A stretch of DNA of 64,000 bases. Origin: Paenibacillus rhizophilus. Lineage in GTDB: Bacteria; Bacillota; Bacilli; Paenibacillales; Paenibacillaceae. A program made the position numbers and the translations under genes. The stretch lies in the NCBI RefSeq assembly GCF_003854965.1, contig NZ_RQPI01000001.1:310001-374000 (forward strand). Reading direction: 5' to 3'. The notes under the pieces were generated by a model. It saw only the letters and a program-made list of their open reading frames with translations, had not been told where the DNA came from and did not search any database. Of the stretch, positions 18,720-28,042 are shown piece by piece (positions within the stretch are counted from its first letter, which is position 1; the number at the start of each line of letters is the position of its first letter).

Positions 18720-19181
18720 ATGGCGGAAGATATTAAAGTAATTGTCTTTAAATTGGGTACCGAAGAATACGGCATCGAAGTGGATAAAGTCCAAACGATC
18801 GAACGTCTGATGCCCATTACGCGGGTCCCGAAGACGTACGCTTTTATCAAGGGCGTTATCAATCTGCGCGGCGTCGTTATTCCGGTGATCGATCTTCGCG
18901 GAAGATTCGGTCTGGAAGAAGCGGAGCATACCGATCAGACCCGCGTCATTATCGTTGTCGTTAATGAGATGGAGGTTGGCTTTATCGTGGATTCGGCCAA
19001 CGATGTTATTGACTTGAACAGAGAGTCCATCGATACTCCTCCCGAAGTTGTAGGGGGTATTAAAGCCAAGTATCTTGACGGGGTGGCCAAAATCGGAGAG
19101 GACCGTCTGCTGATCATGCTTAATTTGTCAGAGGTTCTCAACAAGAATGAAATTGTGCAGCTGGAAAGCTTAGAGGGCTAA
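18720..19181 (+). CDS. cheW: Chemotaxis coupling protein CheW
   Basis: CheW links chemoreceptors to CheA at the membrane arrays. The 153-residue protein is a single CheW domain: VFKLGTEEYGIEVDKVQTI, then the conserved ITRVPKTYAFIKGVINLRG turn and VIDLRGRFGL. The start has AGGGAGG upstream. cheC follows after 4 bases. This is the stand-alone adaptor; no receiver is attached, so it is not CheV. Confidence 0.96.
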   Translation: MAEDIKVIVFKLGTEEYGIEVDKVQTIERLMPITRVPKTYAFIKGVINLRGVVIPVIDLRGRFGLEEAEHTDQTRVIIVVVNEMEVGFIVDSANDVIDLNRESIDTPPEVVGGIKAKYLDGVAKIGEDRLLIMLNLSEVLNKNEIVQLESLEG

Positions 19182-19185
19182 CACC

Positions 19186-19812
19186 GTGGAACTGTTTAAG
19201 CATCAAAAAGATTTCAAAATGGATGTGCTCAAGGAAGTCGGAAACATCGGAGCCGGGAACGCTGCCACCGCGTTATCTCAGCTGCTGAACAAACCGATTG
19301 ATATGGCCGTTCCTAAAGTCCAATTGCTCGGATTTGAGGAGATCGCGGAAAAAGTGGGCGGTGCCGAAGAGCTTGTCTACGCGGTGTTTCTGCGTGTTGA
19401 AGGCGAGGCGCCCGGGAATCTTTTTTTCATCCTGACACCGGATGCGGCCCGCAGCTTGCTGAGCCGCGTAGCAGGCATCTCCGCAGTTTCGGTTGAAGAG
19501 CTCAGTGAGATGGAATTGTCCGCACTTAACGAGATCGGCAATATTTTGGCGGGTTCTTATCTCTCGTCTCTGGCTGATTTCACCTCATTATCTATGTACC
19601 CGACGGTTCCGGCTTTAGCGATGGATATGGCAGGAGCGATTTTGAGTTATGGCCTGCTTCAGTTCGGACAGATGGGAGATGACGCATTGTTGATCGATAC
19701 GACTTTCCTGGAAGGAAAGGATGAGATCGAAGGCCAGTTCTTTCTGATTCCCGATCCGGAATCTTTCCCTAAGATTTTCAAATCCCTGGGAGTGCCGTTT
19801 GAAGATGATTGA
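19186..19812 (+). CDS. cheC: CheY-P phosphatase CheC
   Basis: CheC dephosphorylates CheY-P and, when bound to CheD, tunes adaptation in Bacillus-type chemotaxis. The 208-residue protein carries both active-site helices of the family: DVLKEVGNIGAGNAATALS near residue 12 and ELSALNEIGNILAGSYLSS near residue 108, each with the E-x2-N pair. The start is GTG at 19186, 4 bases after cheW. The 3' end overlaps cheD by 8 bases, in keeping with the stoichiometric CheC-CheD complex. Confidence 0.95.
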   Translation: MELFKHQKDFKMDVLKEVGNIGAGNAATALSQLLNKPIDMAVPKVQLLGFEEIAEKVGGAEELVYAVFLRVEGEAPGNLFFILTPDAARSLLSRVAGISAVSVEELSEMELSALNEIGNILAGSYLSSLADFTSLSMYPTVPALAMDMAGAILSYGLLQFGQMGDDALLIDTTFLEGKDEIEGQFFLIPDPESFPKIFKSLGVPFEDD

Positions 19813-20302
19813 GGAGCAGAGCTTAATAAAAGTAGGAATGGCCGATCTCAATGTAGGCAGTCAGAACAATGTGATCCGTACGACGGGCCTCGGTTCATGC
19901 GTTGGCCTTACGATGTACGATCCCGGCAAAAAGCTCGGGGGAATGGCTCACGTAATGCTGCCGACATCGGAAATCGCCCGCGAGGGGAAGCTCAACATTG
20001 CCAAATTCGCGGATACCGCAATTCCCGAGCTTCTATCCCGTCTGCTGAAGCTCGGAGCCACACGTAGCCGGATTATCGCAAAAATGGCAGGCGGCTCCCA
20101 GATGTTTGCTTTTGCCGGCGGAAACGACACGATGAGAATCGGCCCGCGGAATGTGGAATCCTGTAAGCTGGCTTTAGACAAATTGAGCATTCCGCTGGTG
20201 GCTGAAGATACGGGCGGCAGTTACGGCCGCACGATCGAGATCGCATGCAGCACCGGACTGCTGAACATCCGCAGTGTGCAAAAAGGCGTCAAGGAATTAT
20301 AA
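19805..20302 (+). CDS. cheD: Chemoreceptor glutamine deamidase CheD
   Basis: CheD deamidates receptor glutamines and activates CheC. The 165-residue protein has the catalytic Cys32 in TTGLGSCVGLTMYD and His49 in GGMAHVMLP, both intact. The AKMAGGSQMF and GGSYGRTIEI motifs follow. ATG 19805 is chosen; the in-frame TTG at 19799 would add two residues and cannot be excluded. The gene overlaps cheC by 8 bases. Confidence 0.94.
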   Translation: MIEEQSLIKVGMADLNVGSQNNVIRTTGLGSCVGLTMYDPGKKLGGMAHVMLPTSEIAREGKLNIAKFADTAIPELLSRLLKLGATRSRIIAKMAGGSQMFAFAGGNDTMRIGPRNVESCKLALDKLSIPLVAEDTGGSYGRTIEIACSTGLLNIRSVQKGVKEL

Positions 20303-20303
20303 T

Positions 20304-20720
20304 ATGATCGGAACCATTTTGATAAACTTTATTTGCGGTCTGGTCGGCTTTGTCTTTACCTTTTTGTTTTCAATGCGGAACAATCTGCCGCTTACCAGCC
20401 TTTTCCGCGGATTGACCGGATTTATTCTCTGGTTTGTGCTTGCTTTTGCCCTGAGATGGGTATTGGGTCTTATTGTTAAACAAACCGCAAATCCCGACAA
20501 GCCGTCCGACGCTTCGGATGATAATAAGGAGACGTTGGGCGCCAGGCTGGATATTTCGACTCCGGACGAGGATGAGGAATTGAAGGATTTGCTCAAACCA
20601 AAGGCCGGACAAGGGAATCAAGGAAATGAAGAATTTAAACCTCTTCAGCCTCCCCAATTGGTCTCGATGAAAGATCCTGAAGAATTGGCCAAGGCCGTTC
20701 GTCACCTAAAAAAAGAATAA
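20304..20720 (+). CDS. Small two-helix membrane protein of unknown function
   Basis: I do not recognise this 138-residue protein. Two hydrophobic segments (about residues 1-23 and 36-57) lead into a charged cytoplasmic tail rich in Asp, Glu, Lys and Pro that ends in MKDPEELAKAVRHLKKE. It starts at ATG 20304, one base after the cheD stop, with AAGGA upstream, so it is translated with the chemotaxis genes. Its position between cheD and sigD suggests a motility or chemotaxis accessory role, but nothing in the sequence proves it. Confidence 0.75.
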   Translation: MIGTILINFICGLVGFVFTFLFSMRNNLPLTSLFRGLTGFILWFVLAFALRWVLGLIVKQTANPDKPSDASDDNKETLGARLDISTPDEDEELKDLLKPKAGQGNQGNEEFKPLQPPQLVSMKDPEELAKAVRHLKKE

Positions 20721-20805
20721 GCGAGTGAAGTGGGAAATGATCTGTGGAATTCGATGAACCCGGCCCGTATACTCGCCGATTACACTTTGGGAGGGGTGAA
20801 AGCCG

Positions 20806-21594
20806 TTGAACGAGCATAAAGCTTCTCATTTGGATCATGAGGGCCTCTGGGAACAGTGGAAAGAACAGGGAGACCCGGAAGCCAAAAAAAAGCTGATCGA
20901 GAAATATCTGCCCATAGTGGATTATGTCTCCGGCCGTTTGGCCGTAGGTCTGCCCAAAAATGTCTCGAAGGAAGATTTGGCGAGCAATGGGGTTATGGGA
21001 CTAATCGATGCGGTTGAGAAGTTTGACTATAAACGGGGATTGCAATTTCAAACTTACGCCTCCTGGCGAGTCCGTGGCGCAATTCTTGATTCTCTCCGCC
21101 AAGGCGACTGGGTGCCCCGCTCGGTCCGTGAAAAGGCGAAGAAAATTGAGGATGCCTACCAGCAATTGGAACAAAAGTACTTAAGATCCGTCAGCGACGA
21201 AGAAATGAGCAGCTATTTAAATATAACCGAGCGGGAGTTCCAAGGCATGCTGCAGGATGTGGCAGTAATGACGTTGTGTTCATTAGAGGATCCGATTCGG
21301 GAAGAGGATTCAGAGACTCGGATGTCCGTACTGGTTGACGACAAAGCCAAGAACCCGGACCGTAAAGTGAATGAGTTCTATCTGCGTGAAACGCTTATCA
21401 AGGGCATCGAGAAACTAACAGTGAAAGAACGGACCGTCGTGTCCCTTTTATATTATGAAGATTTATCTTTGAGTGAAATTGCAGAGGTTATGTCGCTGTC
21501 CCCTTCCCGTATATCACAGCTCCATTCCAAGGCGATACTGAGACTGCGGGGGACGCTTGAGAAGAATCGGGATCTTCTGATGCAAAATGATTAG
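20806..21594 (+). CDS. sigD: RNA polymerase sigma factor SigD (FliA/WhiG type)
   Basis: SigD transcribes late flagellar, chemotaxis and autolysin genes after the hook is complete. The 262-residue protein has region 2 (YDYV-like VDYVSGRLAVGLPKN, then KRGLQFQTYASWRVRGAILD), region 3 (PRSVREKAKKIEDAY) and region 4 with the helix-turn-helix LSLSEIAEVMSLSPSRISQL. The start is TTG at 20806 behind GGGAGGGGTGAA. It lies near the end of the fla/che operon, the location that ties SigD level to operon read-through in B. subtilis. Confidence 0.96.
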   Translation: MNEHKASHLDHEGLWEQWKEQGDPEAKKKLIEKYLPIVDYVSGRLAVGLPKNVSKEDLASNGVMGLIDAVEKFDYKRGLQFQTYASWRVRGAILDSLRQGDWVPRSVREKAKKIEDAYQQLEQKYLRSVSDEEMSSYLNITEREFQGMLQDVAVMTLCSLEDPIREEDSETRMSVLVDDKAKNPDRKVNEFYLRETLIKGIEKLTVKERTVVSLLYYEDLSLSEIAEVMSLSPSRISQLHSKAILRLRGTLEKNRDLLMQND

Positions 21595-21621
21595 CCGGAA
21601 ATGGCGGCAAGGAGGGATACG

Positions 21622-23028
21622 ATGGTCGTCCATTTTGCACTGAGCGATTACTTGAGTATCAGCTTTTCGGAGAGTAAGGAAGTCGCTTACCTTGAGTTCT
21701 TTAAGCGGGATGAAGGATTTGCATGTACGGTCGATGAGTTGGGCGCTTTTTTACAAAAAAATAATGTACGCTACGGCGTACAGTGGGATGTCGTTACCCG
21801 TTTCGCAAGCAACCCGGAGGAGTACCGTTCCGGTAAAGTTGCAATCGCCTTGGGGAAAGCTCCTGTCCACGGTATAGACGGGCGTGTGGAGCTAAGTGTT
21901 GCGATGGATGACGATGACCACCGTCCCTTGGAAAAAGACGACGGCAAGGTCGATTACAAGGAACTGGTCCGGTTGAGCAATGTCCGCAAGGGTGAATTGA
22001 TCGCGACGTTGATTCCTCCCGAGGGGGGACAGCTGGGCATGGCCGTCACAGGCGATCCAATCCCCTGCAAGATGGGAAAAACCGCCCGCTTTAAAGTCGG
22101 TAAGAACGTCTTGTTAGATAAAGAGCAAACCTCAATGTATGCCGCGATCGACGGCTTGGTGTCCTTGACGGACAAAGGAAAAATCAATGTCTTTCCGGTA
22201 TATGAAGTGAATGGCGACGTCGATTACAACACCGGTAATATTGATTTTGTCGGCACCGTTGTTATCCGCGGGAATGTGCTCACCGGATTTTCGGTGAAAT
22301 CCGCAGGAGATATCCGGGTGGTCGGCGGTGTGGAAGGCGCGGAACTGTTCGCTGGAGGTTCCATTGAAATTACCGGCGGCATTATTGGCTACAACAAAGG
22401 GCTTGTCAGCGCCGGAGCCAATGTGAAGGTGTCCTTTATTCAGGACGGAAACGTAACGGCAGCCGAGGATGTCATTGTCTCGCAAAGTATTATGCATTCC
22501 AATGTTCGCGCCGGTAGGAACGTGCTCTGCAACGGTACCAAGGGTTTAATCGTTGGCGGAACGGTGCAGGCCGGAGAGAAGGTAGTGGCCCGCACGATCG
22601 GGAATACAATGTCGACGGCGACGGCAATCGAGGTTGGGGTACTGCCCGAATTAAGAAACGAACTTAATGAGCTTAGGCAGCAGCTCCGCCATTTTATGGA
22701 AACCGGTGATAAAACGACGAAGGCGCTCCATTTGCTGGATCAGCTCGCGATTAGCGGCACCCTGTCTCCGGACAAGGTAGCCCTGCGAATCAAGCTCAAT
22801 GCCACGAAGCAATCCCAGCAAAGGGAAGAAGCCCACATCAAAGAACGGATTCTTGAAATTGAAAAAATGCTGGAGGATACAGACAGGGCCAAGGTCACGG
22901 TTGTCAAGACCATTTACGGCGGTTCCAAAATTGTAATCGGCAGATATACCAAATTCGTCAAGGATACGGCGGAGCGGATTACTTACTACTATTCCGAAGG
23001 CGAGATATCCATAATGCCCAACGTCTGA
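21622..23028 (+). CDS. FapA/DUF342-family polymerisation-like protein
   Basis: The 468-residue protein belongs to the DUF342 (FapA) family. The N-terminal domain is followed by a right-handed beta-helix-like region rich in Gly and Val repeats (GNVLTGFSVKSAGDIRVVGG, then the repeated GGSIEITGGIIG and SAGANVKVSF). A C-terminal coiled coil covers about residues 345-425. FapA-type proteins near sigD are common in Firmicute motility loci, but their job is not established; polymer-forming scaffolds are one idea. ATG 21622 has AAGGAGGG upstream, so the in-frame ATG at 21601 is rejected. Confidence 0.85.
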   Translation: MVVHFALSDYLSISFSESKEVAYLEFFKRDEGFACTVDELGAFLQKNNVRYGVQWDVVTRFASNPEEYRSGKVAIALGKAPVHGIDGRVELSVAMDDDDHRPLEKDDGKVDYKELVRLSNVRKGELIATLIPPEGGQLGMAVTGDPIPCKMGKTARFKVGKNVLLDKEQTSMYAAIDGLVSLTDKGKINVFPVYEVNGDVDYNTGNIDFVGTVVIRGNVLTGFSVKSAGDIRVVGGVEGAELFAGGSIEITGGIIGYNKGLVSAGANVKVSFIQDGNVTAAEDVIVSQSIMHSNVRAGRNVLCNGTKGLIVGGTVQAGEKVVARTIGNTMSTATAIEVGVLPELRNELNELRQQLRHFMETGDKTTKALHLLDQLAISGTLSPDKVALRIKLNATKQSQQREEAHIKERILEIEKMLEDTDRAKVTVVKTIYGGSKIVIGRYTKFVKDTAERITYYYSEGEISIMPNV

Positions 23029-23083
23029 ACCGGTGGAATAGCGTTCGCCGCCGGACAAAATCGCCTAGAAGAAGGGGATTGCC

Positions 23084-23389
23084 GTGAGCCTGAAGCCAGT
23101 GGAACTGCAAATAGCCTTGCCCCGTACAACAGAAGCAGGCAAGCTGCAGCAAGAACTTCAGCACCGGTCCGCACTGAATCAGCAACTGTTGGCCGGGGAG
23201 AATATCAAAGATTCGCGTGAGCAGACCCAGCGCAGTGCGGAGATCGACGAGTCGTCAAAGTCCGCTGTAAGGGAGGATGGCCGCCGAGGAGGCTCTTCCA
23301 GCAATGGCCATTCACAGGAACAAAAGAAAAGCAAAGAACACAATGCGGAGCACCCGTATAAGGGACGCCGTTTTGATGTTACGCTTTAA
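23084..23389 (+). CDS. Small charged protein of unknown function in the motility operon
   Basis: This 101-residue protein is polar and probably largely helical or disordered: a conserved-looking start (SLKPVELQIALPRTTEAGKL), a Gln/Glu-rich middle and a Lys/His-rich tail ending KGRRFDVTL. There is no signal peptide or membrane segment. It starts at GTG 23084 behind AAGGGGATTGCC and lies between fapA and swrB in the same direction. I do not recognise a family with certainty; partner or regulatory function is a guess from context. Confidence 0.65.
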   Translation: MSLKPVELQIALPRTTEAGKLQQELQHRSALNQQLLAGENIKDSREQTQRSAEIDESSKSAVREDGRRGGSSSNGHSQEQKKSKEHNAEHPYKGRRFDVTL

Positions 23390-23419
23390 GACACTTATGA
23401 AATAAAGGAGACCGGACAC

Positions 23420-23992
23420 GTGCAACCATGGGCGTATATTGTACTGCTTGGCGGATTTGCTCTGGCCTATGCGCTGCTTCTGCCGGCACGCGTCCGCGGC
23501 AAGGACAGCCCCGGAGACAAGCAGAGCCTGAAAGAGATGGAAGCGGCACTTGAACTGTATATGTCGGATGTCGAACGCGAGAACCGAGAGATGCTGGAGC
23601 TGCTCGGTACGATCAAGACCCAGTCTCAGAGCAATCAGGCCGTTATTCAGGAGCAACTTGGCGAATTGAAGGGACAGCTTGACGCGCTTCAGCATAGAAC
23701 ATCGCAGCTTGAGACCCGTGTTGCCGCAAATGAGAGCGGGCTTCTTCAGATGGCTATTTCCGCCGGCACAGCAGAAAGCGCGAAGCGGGGAGAGGACTCC
23801 GAAGAAGGGATTGACAAGCCTGAGGCTGAGATCAAGGCCAAGCCGGTCAGTACGATCAAGCTTCGCTATCCGCAGCTGTTCGAACTGGACAGCCAAGGGA
23901 AATCCATTGACATTATAGCCAAGAAAACCGGAATGCAGCGGGGAGAAATTCAACTGATTCTGCAGCTCGCCAAACAGGAGGAATCGGTGTGA
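23420..23992 (+). CDS. swrB: SwrB-like membrane protein (DUF6115)
   Basis: The 190-residue protein has an N-terminal membrane segment (WAYIVLLGGFALAYALLLPA), a coiled-coil stretch at about 40-105 with heptad-like Leu spacing, and a C-terminal helix-turn-helix-like module (GKSIDIIAKKTGMQRGEIQL). This matches B. subtilis SwrB (YlxL) in layout and in position after sigD. There SwrB promotes assembly of the flagellar export apparatus. The start is GTG 23420 with AAAGGAGACC upstream. The stop overlaps the next gene by 4 bases (GTGA). Confidence 0.8.
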   Translation: MQPWAYIVLLGGFALAYALLLPARVRGKDSPGDKQSLKEMEAALELYMSDVERENREMLELLGTIKTQSQSNQAVIQEQLGELKGQLDALQHRTSQLETRVAANESGLLQMAISAGTAESAKRGEDSEEGIDKPEAEIKAKPVSTIKLRYPQLFELDSQGKSIDIIAKKTGMQRGEIQLILQLAKQEESV

Positions 23993-24624
23993 TCAAGAAT
24001 CGTTCCTTTATGATCGGACTCGGATGCGGGCTTGCGGGCGGCGCGCTTCTTCTCCAGCTTATGATTTCGGCCGGGATGGCTACTCCTACGAAGCCGCAGA
24101 TAATCAGGGAAGCCTCAAAGCTGAAACTGAAGGTAAGCGGGGCGGAGGACAAGCTGCTGACAGCCGAGGAGTGGCAGAAGCTGGTACAGGAAAATCCCAC
24201 CTCACAGGAACAAAATGCAGCGGGTGCAGCCAATGGCGACGCTGCTGCTTCGGGGTCTCCTGCGGCAAATAAGCAGCCTGCATCGCCGCCGGACAAGGCG
24301 GTATCCCCTGAAGCACCATCATCGCCCTCCGGGCCGTCTTCGGCGGAGGTCCAGGAGCCGTCTGCCACGGCCGTTCCGCCGACTGCACCCGCCGCCGATT
24401 CACCGGCAAACTCCGGTATTGTCGTGCGCATTCCGAGCGGGGTCACGCTTACCGAAGTCGCGGATTTATTGGCCGAAGCCGGCGTAATCCAGGATAAGGA
24501 CCTTTTTTTGATTGAAGGCACCGGCCGCAAAGTACAGACCCGGATTCAATACGGTCTTTACCGCTTCACAGCAGGGCAAAGCAACAAATCGATCATCGAC
24601 GAACTGATTACGGTAGAAGAATGA
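23989..24624 (+). CDS. Membrane-anchored MltG/YceG-like N-terminal domain protein
   Basis: The 211-residue protein has an N-terminal membrane anchor (about 7-28), a disordered Ala/Pro/Ser-rich linker (60-140) and a C-terminal domain. That domain starts IVVRIPSGVTLTEVADLLAE and contains RIQYGLYRFTAGQSNKSIIDEL. It resembles the LysM-like front part of the endolytic transglycosylase MltG, but the catalytic domain with its Glu is absent, so lytic activity is not expected. It overlaps swrB by 4 bases and is the last gene before the operon terminator. Confidence 0.7.
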   Translation: MIKNRSFMIGLGCGLAGGALLLQLMISAGMATPTKPQIIREASKLKLKVSGAEDKLLTAEEWQKLVQENPTSQEQNAAGAANGDAAASGSPAANKQPASPPDKAVSPEAPSSPSGPSSAEVQEPSATAVPPTAPAADSPANSGIVVRIPSGVTLTEVADLLAEAGVIQDKDLFLIEGTGRKVQTRIQYGLYRFTAGQSNKSIIDELITVEE

Positions 24625-24645
24625 CCGCCGTTTGCGGTCTTTTTG
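24623..24645 (+). terminator. Rho-independent terminator of the fla/che operon
   Basis: GACCGC pairs with GCGGTC around a 5-base loop and is followed directly by TTTTT. The stem begins inside the TGA stop of the preceding gene. Confidence 0.85.
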
Positions 24646-24728
24646 GAAAGATGCAGCCACCTTCTTTAACCCCGATTTCAGCTGCGCCGGGATAATCGCG
24701 TTTTATGACAAAAATCGTGCGTCAGACG

Positions 24729-24757
24729 TTGCATCCCATGTAGTCTTATGATATATT
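24729..24757 (+). promoter_or_regulatory. SigA-type promoter upstream of rpsB
   Basis: TTGCAT (24729-24734) and TATATT (24752-24757) are 17 bases apart. The site lies after the fla/che terminator and about 130 bases before rpsB, leaving a long leader. Confidence 0.6.
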
Positions 24758-24791
24758 AATTGACGGTGTTAAAACACACGTTGGTTGATTA

Positions 24792-24828
24792 CAGCAAGCG
24801 GTGCTTTCTTCTGAAGAAAGTCTTGCTG
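24792..24828 (+). promoter_or_regulatory. Stem-loop in the rpsB leader
   Basis: CAGCAAG (24792-24798) pairs with CTTGCTG (24822-24828). Inside it CTTTCTT pairs with AAGAAAG around a CTG loop. Ribosomal protein leaders often carry autoregulatory structures; S2 binding here is only a hypothesis. Confidence 0.5.
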
Positions 24829-24884
24829 CAAGATGATTCCGGCGGAGGGACACACAATAAACCAAATCTAGGAGGTGTGTGAAG

Positions 24885-25586
24885 ATGGCAGTAATCTCCA
24901 TGAAGCAGCTTCTCGAAGCTGGGGTACACTTCGGTCACCAGACTCGTCGTTGGAACCCGAAAATGGATCGTTATATCTTCACTGAAAGAAACGGAATCTA
25001 CATTATTGACCTGCAAAAGACAGTCAAGAAAGTAGAAGAAGCTTACAACTTTGTAAAAAGCGTAGCAGGTGACAATGGTACGATCCTGTTCGTTGGTACA
25101 AAAAAACAAGCTCAAGACTCTGTAAAAGAAGAAGCCGAACGTTCGGGCATGTACTACATCAACCAACGTTGGCTCGGCGGCACGCTGACGAACTTCCAAA
25201 CGATCCAAAAGCGTATCGACCGTCTCAAAAAACTGGAAGCTTGGGAAGAGGACGGAACGTTCTCCGTTCTGCCTAAGAAAGAAGTTATCCTTCTCCGCAA
25301 AGAGAAAGATCGTCTTGAAAAATTCCTGGGCGGCATCAAGAACATGAAAGGTCTGCCAAGCGCGCTGTTCATCATCGATCCTCGTAAAGAGCGCATCGCT
25401 GTTGCCGAAGCACGCAAATTGGGCATTCCGATTGTCGCTATCGTTGACACGAACTGCGATCCGGACGAAATCGACTACGTTATTCCGGGCAATGACGACG
25501 CTATTCGCGCCGTTAAGCTGCTGACCGGTAAAATGGCCGACGCCGTTGTTGAAGCTCATCAAGGCGAAGATACAACGTCTGCTTAA
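24885..25586 (+). CDS. rpsB: 30S ribosomal protein S2
   Basis: S2 is a small-subunit protein bound near the platform and needed for S1/S21-type functions. The 233-residue protein starts [20 protein letters not shown] and has [24 protein letters not shown] and [20 protein letters not shown], all typical. ATG 24885 follows GGAGGTG; the GTG two codons earlier is less likely. Codon use is more biased than in the flagellar genes, as expected for high expression. It is followed by a strong terminator before tsf. Confidence 0.98.
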   Translation: MAVISMKQLLEAGVHFGHQTRRWNPKMDRYIFTERNGIYIIDLQKTVKKVEEAYNFVKSVAGDNGTILFVGTKKQAQDSVKEEAERSGMYYINQRWLGGTLTNFQTIQKRIDRLKKLEAWEEDGTFSVLPKKEVILLRKEKDRLEKFLGGIKNMKGLPSALFIIDPRKERIAVAEARKLGIPIVAIVDTNCDPDEIDYVIPGNDDAIRAVKLLTGKMADAVVEAHQGEDTTSA

Positions 25587-25623
25587 GTCTTTCCGATTGC
25601 ATATCGAATATGAAATTAAATGA

Positions 25624-25667
25624 AAAGGGTGGTTGGCAGGTGGATAACCTCTCACTACCCTTTTTTT
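25624..25667 (+). terminator. Rho-independent terminator between rpsB and tsf
   Basis: AAAGGGTGGT pairs with ACTACCCTTT (10 bp, one G-U), with an inner AGGT/ACCT pair, followed by seven T in all. Some read-through or a separate start must supply tsf. Confidence 0.85.
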
Positions 25668-25697
25668 ACCAAAAGAAAAGAGTGTAAGTTTCCGGGG

Positions 25698-25751
25698 TCC
25701 CCGCAAAGAACCTGACTATTATTCCAAAGCCATGGCTGCTCTTTGTGGGGA
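25698..25751 (+). ncRNA. Conserved hairpin element, copy 1, in the tsf leader
   Basis: CCCCGCAAAG (25699-25708) pairs with CTTTGTGGGG (25741-25750), 10 bp with one G-U. The interior shares ACCTGA, TTAT-like and ATTC-AA blocks with copy 2 at 54210-54262 and holds a small GCC/GGC hairpin. Conservation of unpaired bases in two unrelated leaders suggests a structured RNA or a small mobile repeat. I do not recognise a named class. Confidence 0.55.
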
Positions 25752-25795
25752 TTTTAAATTAGTGGGTTATTTAATTTATTTGGAGGGATTAAACA

Positions 25796-26446
25796 ATGGC
25801 AGTAGACGCAAAATCCGTAAAAGAGCTTCGTGAAAGAACCGGCGCCGGCATGCTGGATTGCAAAAAAGCGCTGGAAGAAGCAAACGGCGACCTGAACAAA
25901 GCAGTAGAAATTCTCCGCGAAAAAGGCCTTTCCGCGGCAGCCAACAAAGCTGGACGCGCAGCGACCGAGGGCGTTGTTGAATCTTACATTCATGCCGGCG
26001 GCCGCATCGGCGTTCTGGTAGAAATTAACTGCGAAACCGACTTTGTCGGTAAAACCGACCAATTCAAGGAGTTCGCGCGTGATATCGCTATGCAAATTGC
26101 CGCTGCCGCTCCGCGTTTCGTTCGCCGCGAAGAAGTTCCTGCGGATGAAATCGAGAAGGAAAAGGAAATTCTGAAAGCACAGGCGCTGAACGAAGGCAAG
26201 CCTGAGAAAATCGTTGATAAAATGGTTGAAGGACGCATCAACAAGTTCTATGAAGAGCATGTACTGCTTGAGCAATCCTTCATCAAAGACCCCGACAAGA
26301 CGATCTCCAATATGCTCAACGAAAAAATCAGCACCATTGGCGAGAACATCTCCATCCGCCGCTTTGTCCGTTACGAACTGGGCGAAGGACTTGAGAAGAA
26401 AGTCGACAACTTCGTAGAAGAAGTAATGGCGCAAGTGAAGCAATAA
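25796..26446 (+). CDS. tsf: Elongation factor Ts
   Basis: EF-Ts recycles EF-Tu by exchanging GDP. The 216-residue protein begins [20 protein letters not shown] followed by [15 protein letters not shown] (the UBA-like domain), then [17 protein letters not shown] and the core motif [18 protein letters not shown]. It is the short form with one core subdomain repeat, as in other Firmicutes. TTGGAGGG precedes the ATG. The gene follows rpsB but is separated from it by a terminator and the hairpin element. Confidence 0.98.
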   Translation: MAVDAKSVKELRERTGAGMLDCKKALEEANGDLNKAVEILREKGLSAAANKAGRAATEGVVESYIHAGGRIGVLVEINCETDFVGKTDQFKEFARDIAMQIAAAAPRFVRREEVPADEIEKEKEILKAQALNEGKPEKIVDKMVEGRINKFYEEHVLLEQSFIKDPDKTISNMLNEKISTIGENISIRRFVRYELGEGLEKKVDNFVEEVMAQVKQ

Positions 26447-26483
26447 TCAGTGTTCGCGGCCGAGGGCCAAGAACCCAATATAA

Positions 26484-27409
<926 letters not shown>

Positions 27410-27410
<1 letters not shown>

Positions 27411-27964
27411 TGCCGCAATCGGTTAAAAAGAATGCCGAAGAGCGCATGGAGAAAGCGATTTTGTCGCTCAAACGCGATTTGTCGACGCTTCGCGCGGGCC
27501 GCGCGACGCCTTCACTGCTAGACCGTATCCAAGTTGAATATTACGGAGCGCCGACTCCGGTCAACCAACTTGCCAACATCAACACCCCGGATTCGCGTAC
27601 ACTGCTTATCCAGCCGTGGGATAAATCCTCGCTCGCCGATATCGAACGGGCGATTATGAAATCCGATCTCGGACTTACGCCGGCCAACGACGGCAGCACG
27701 ATTCGCCTCTCGATTCCTGCGCTTACGGAAGAACGCCGCGGCGAGCTCGTGAAGCTGACGAAAAAGTTTGGTGAAGAAGCCAAGGTGGCGATCCGCAACA
27801 TCCGCCGCGACGCAAACGACGAGATTAAGAAGCTGGAGAAAAACGGCATTTCGGAAGACGAATCCCGCGGACATCAAGAGAACATCCAGAAGTCCACGGA
27901 TAAGTTTGTAGCCGAAGTCGACAAAGTGCTTTTGGCCAAAGAAAAAGAGATCATGGAAGTATAA
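27410..27964 (+). CDS. frr: Ribosome recycling factor
   Basis: RRF splits post-termination ribosomes together with EF-G. The 184-residue protein shows the family core: [19 protein letters not shown], then [23 protein letters not shown] and [20 protein letters not shown]. Length is standard. It overlaps pyrH by one base, so the two are translationally coupled. A CCCC/GGGG hairpin near 27985 lies between it and uppS but lacks a clear T-run. Confidence 0.97.
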
Positions 27965-28042
27965 AGATAGCGCAGAGATTAAGGCCCCTCCTCATACGGT
28001 GGGGTTTGTCTCTTTCTCGCAGGAAACATGGAGGAATCGTTA

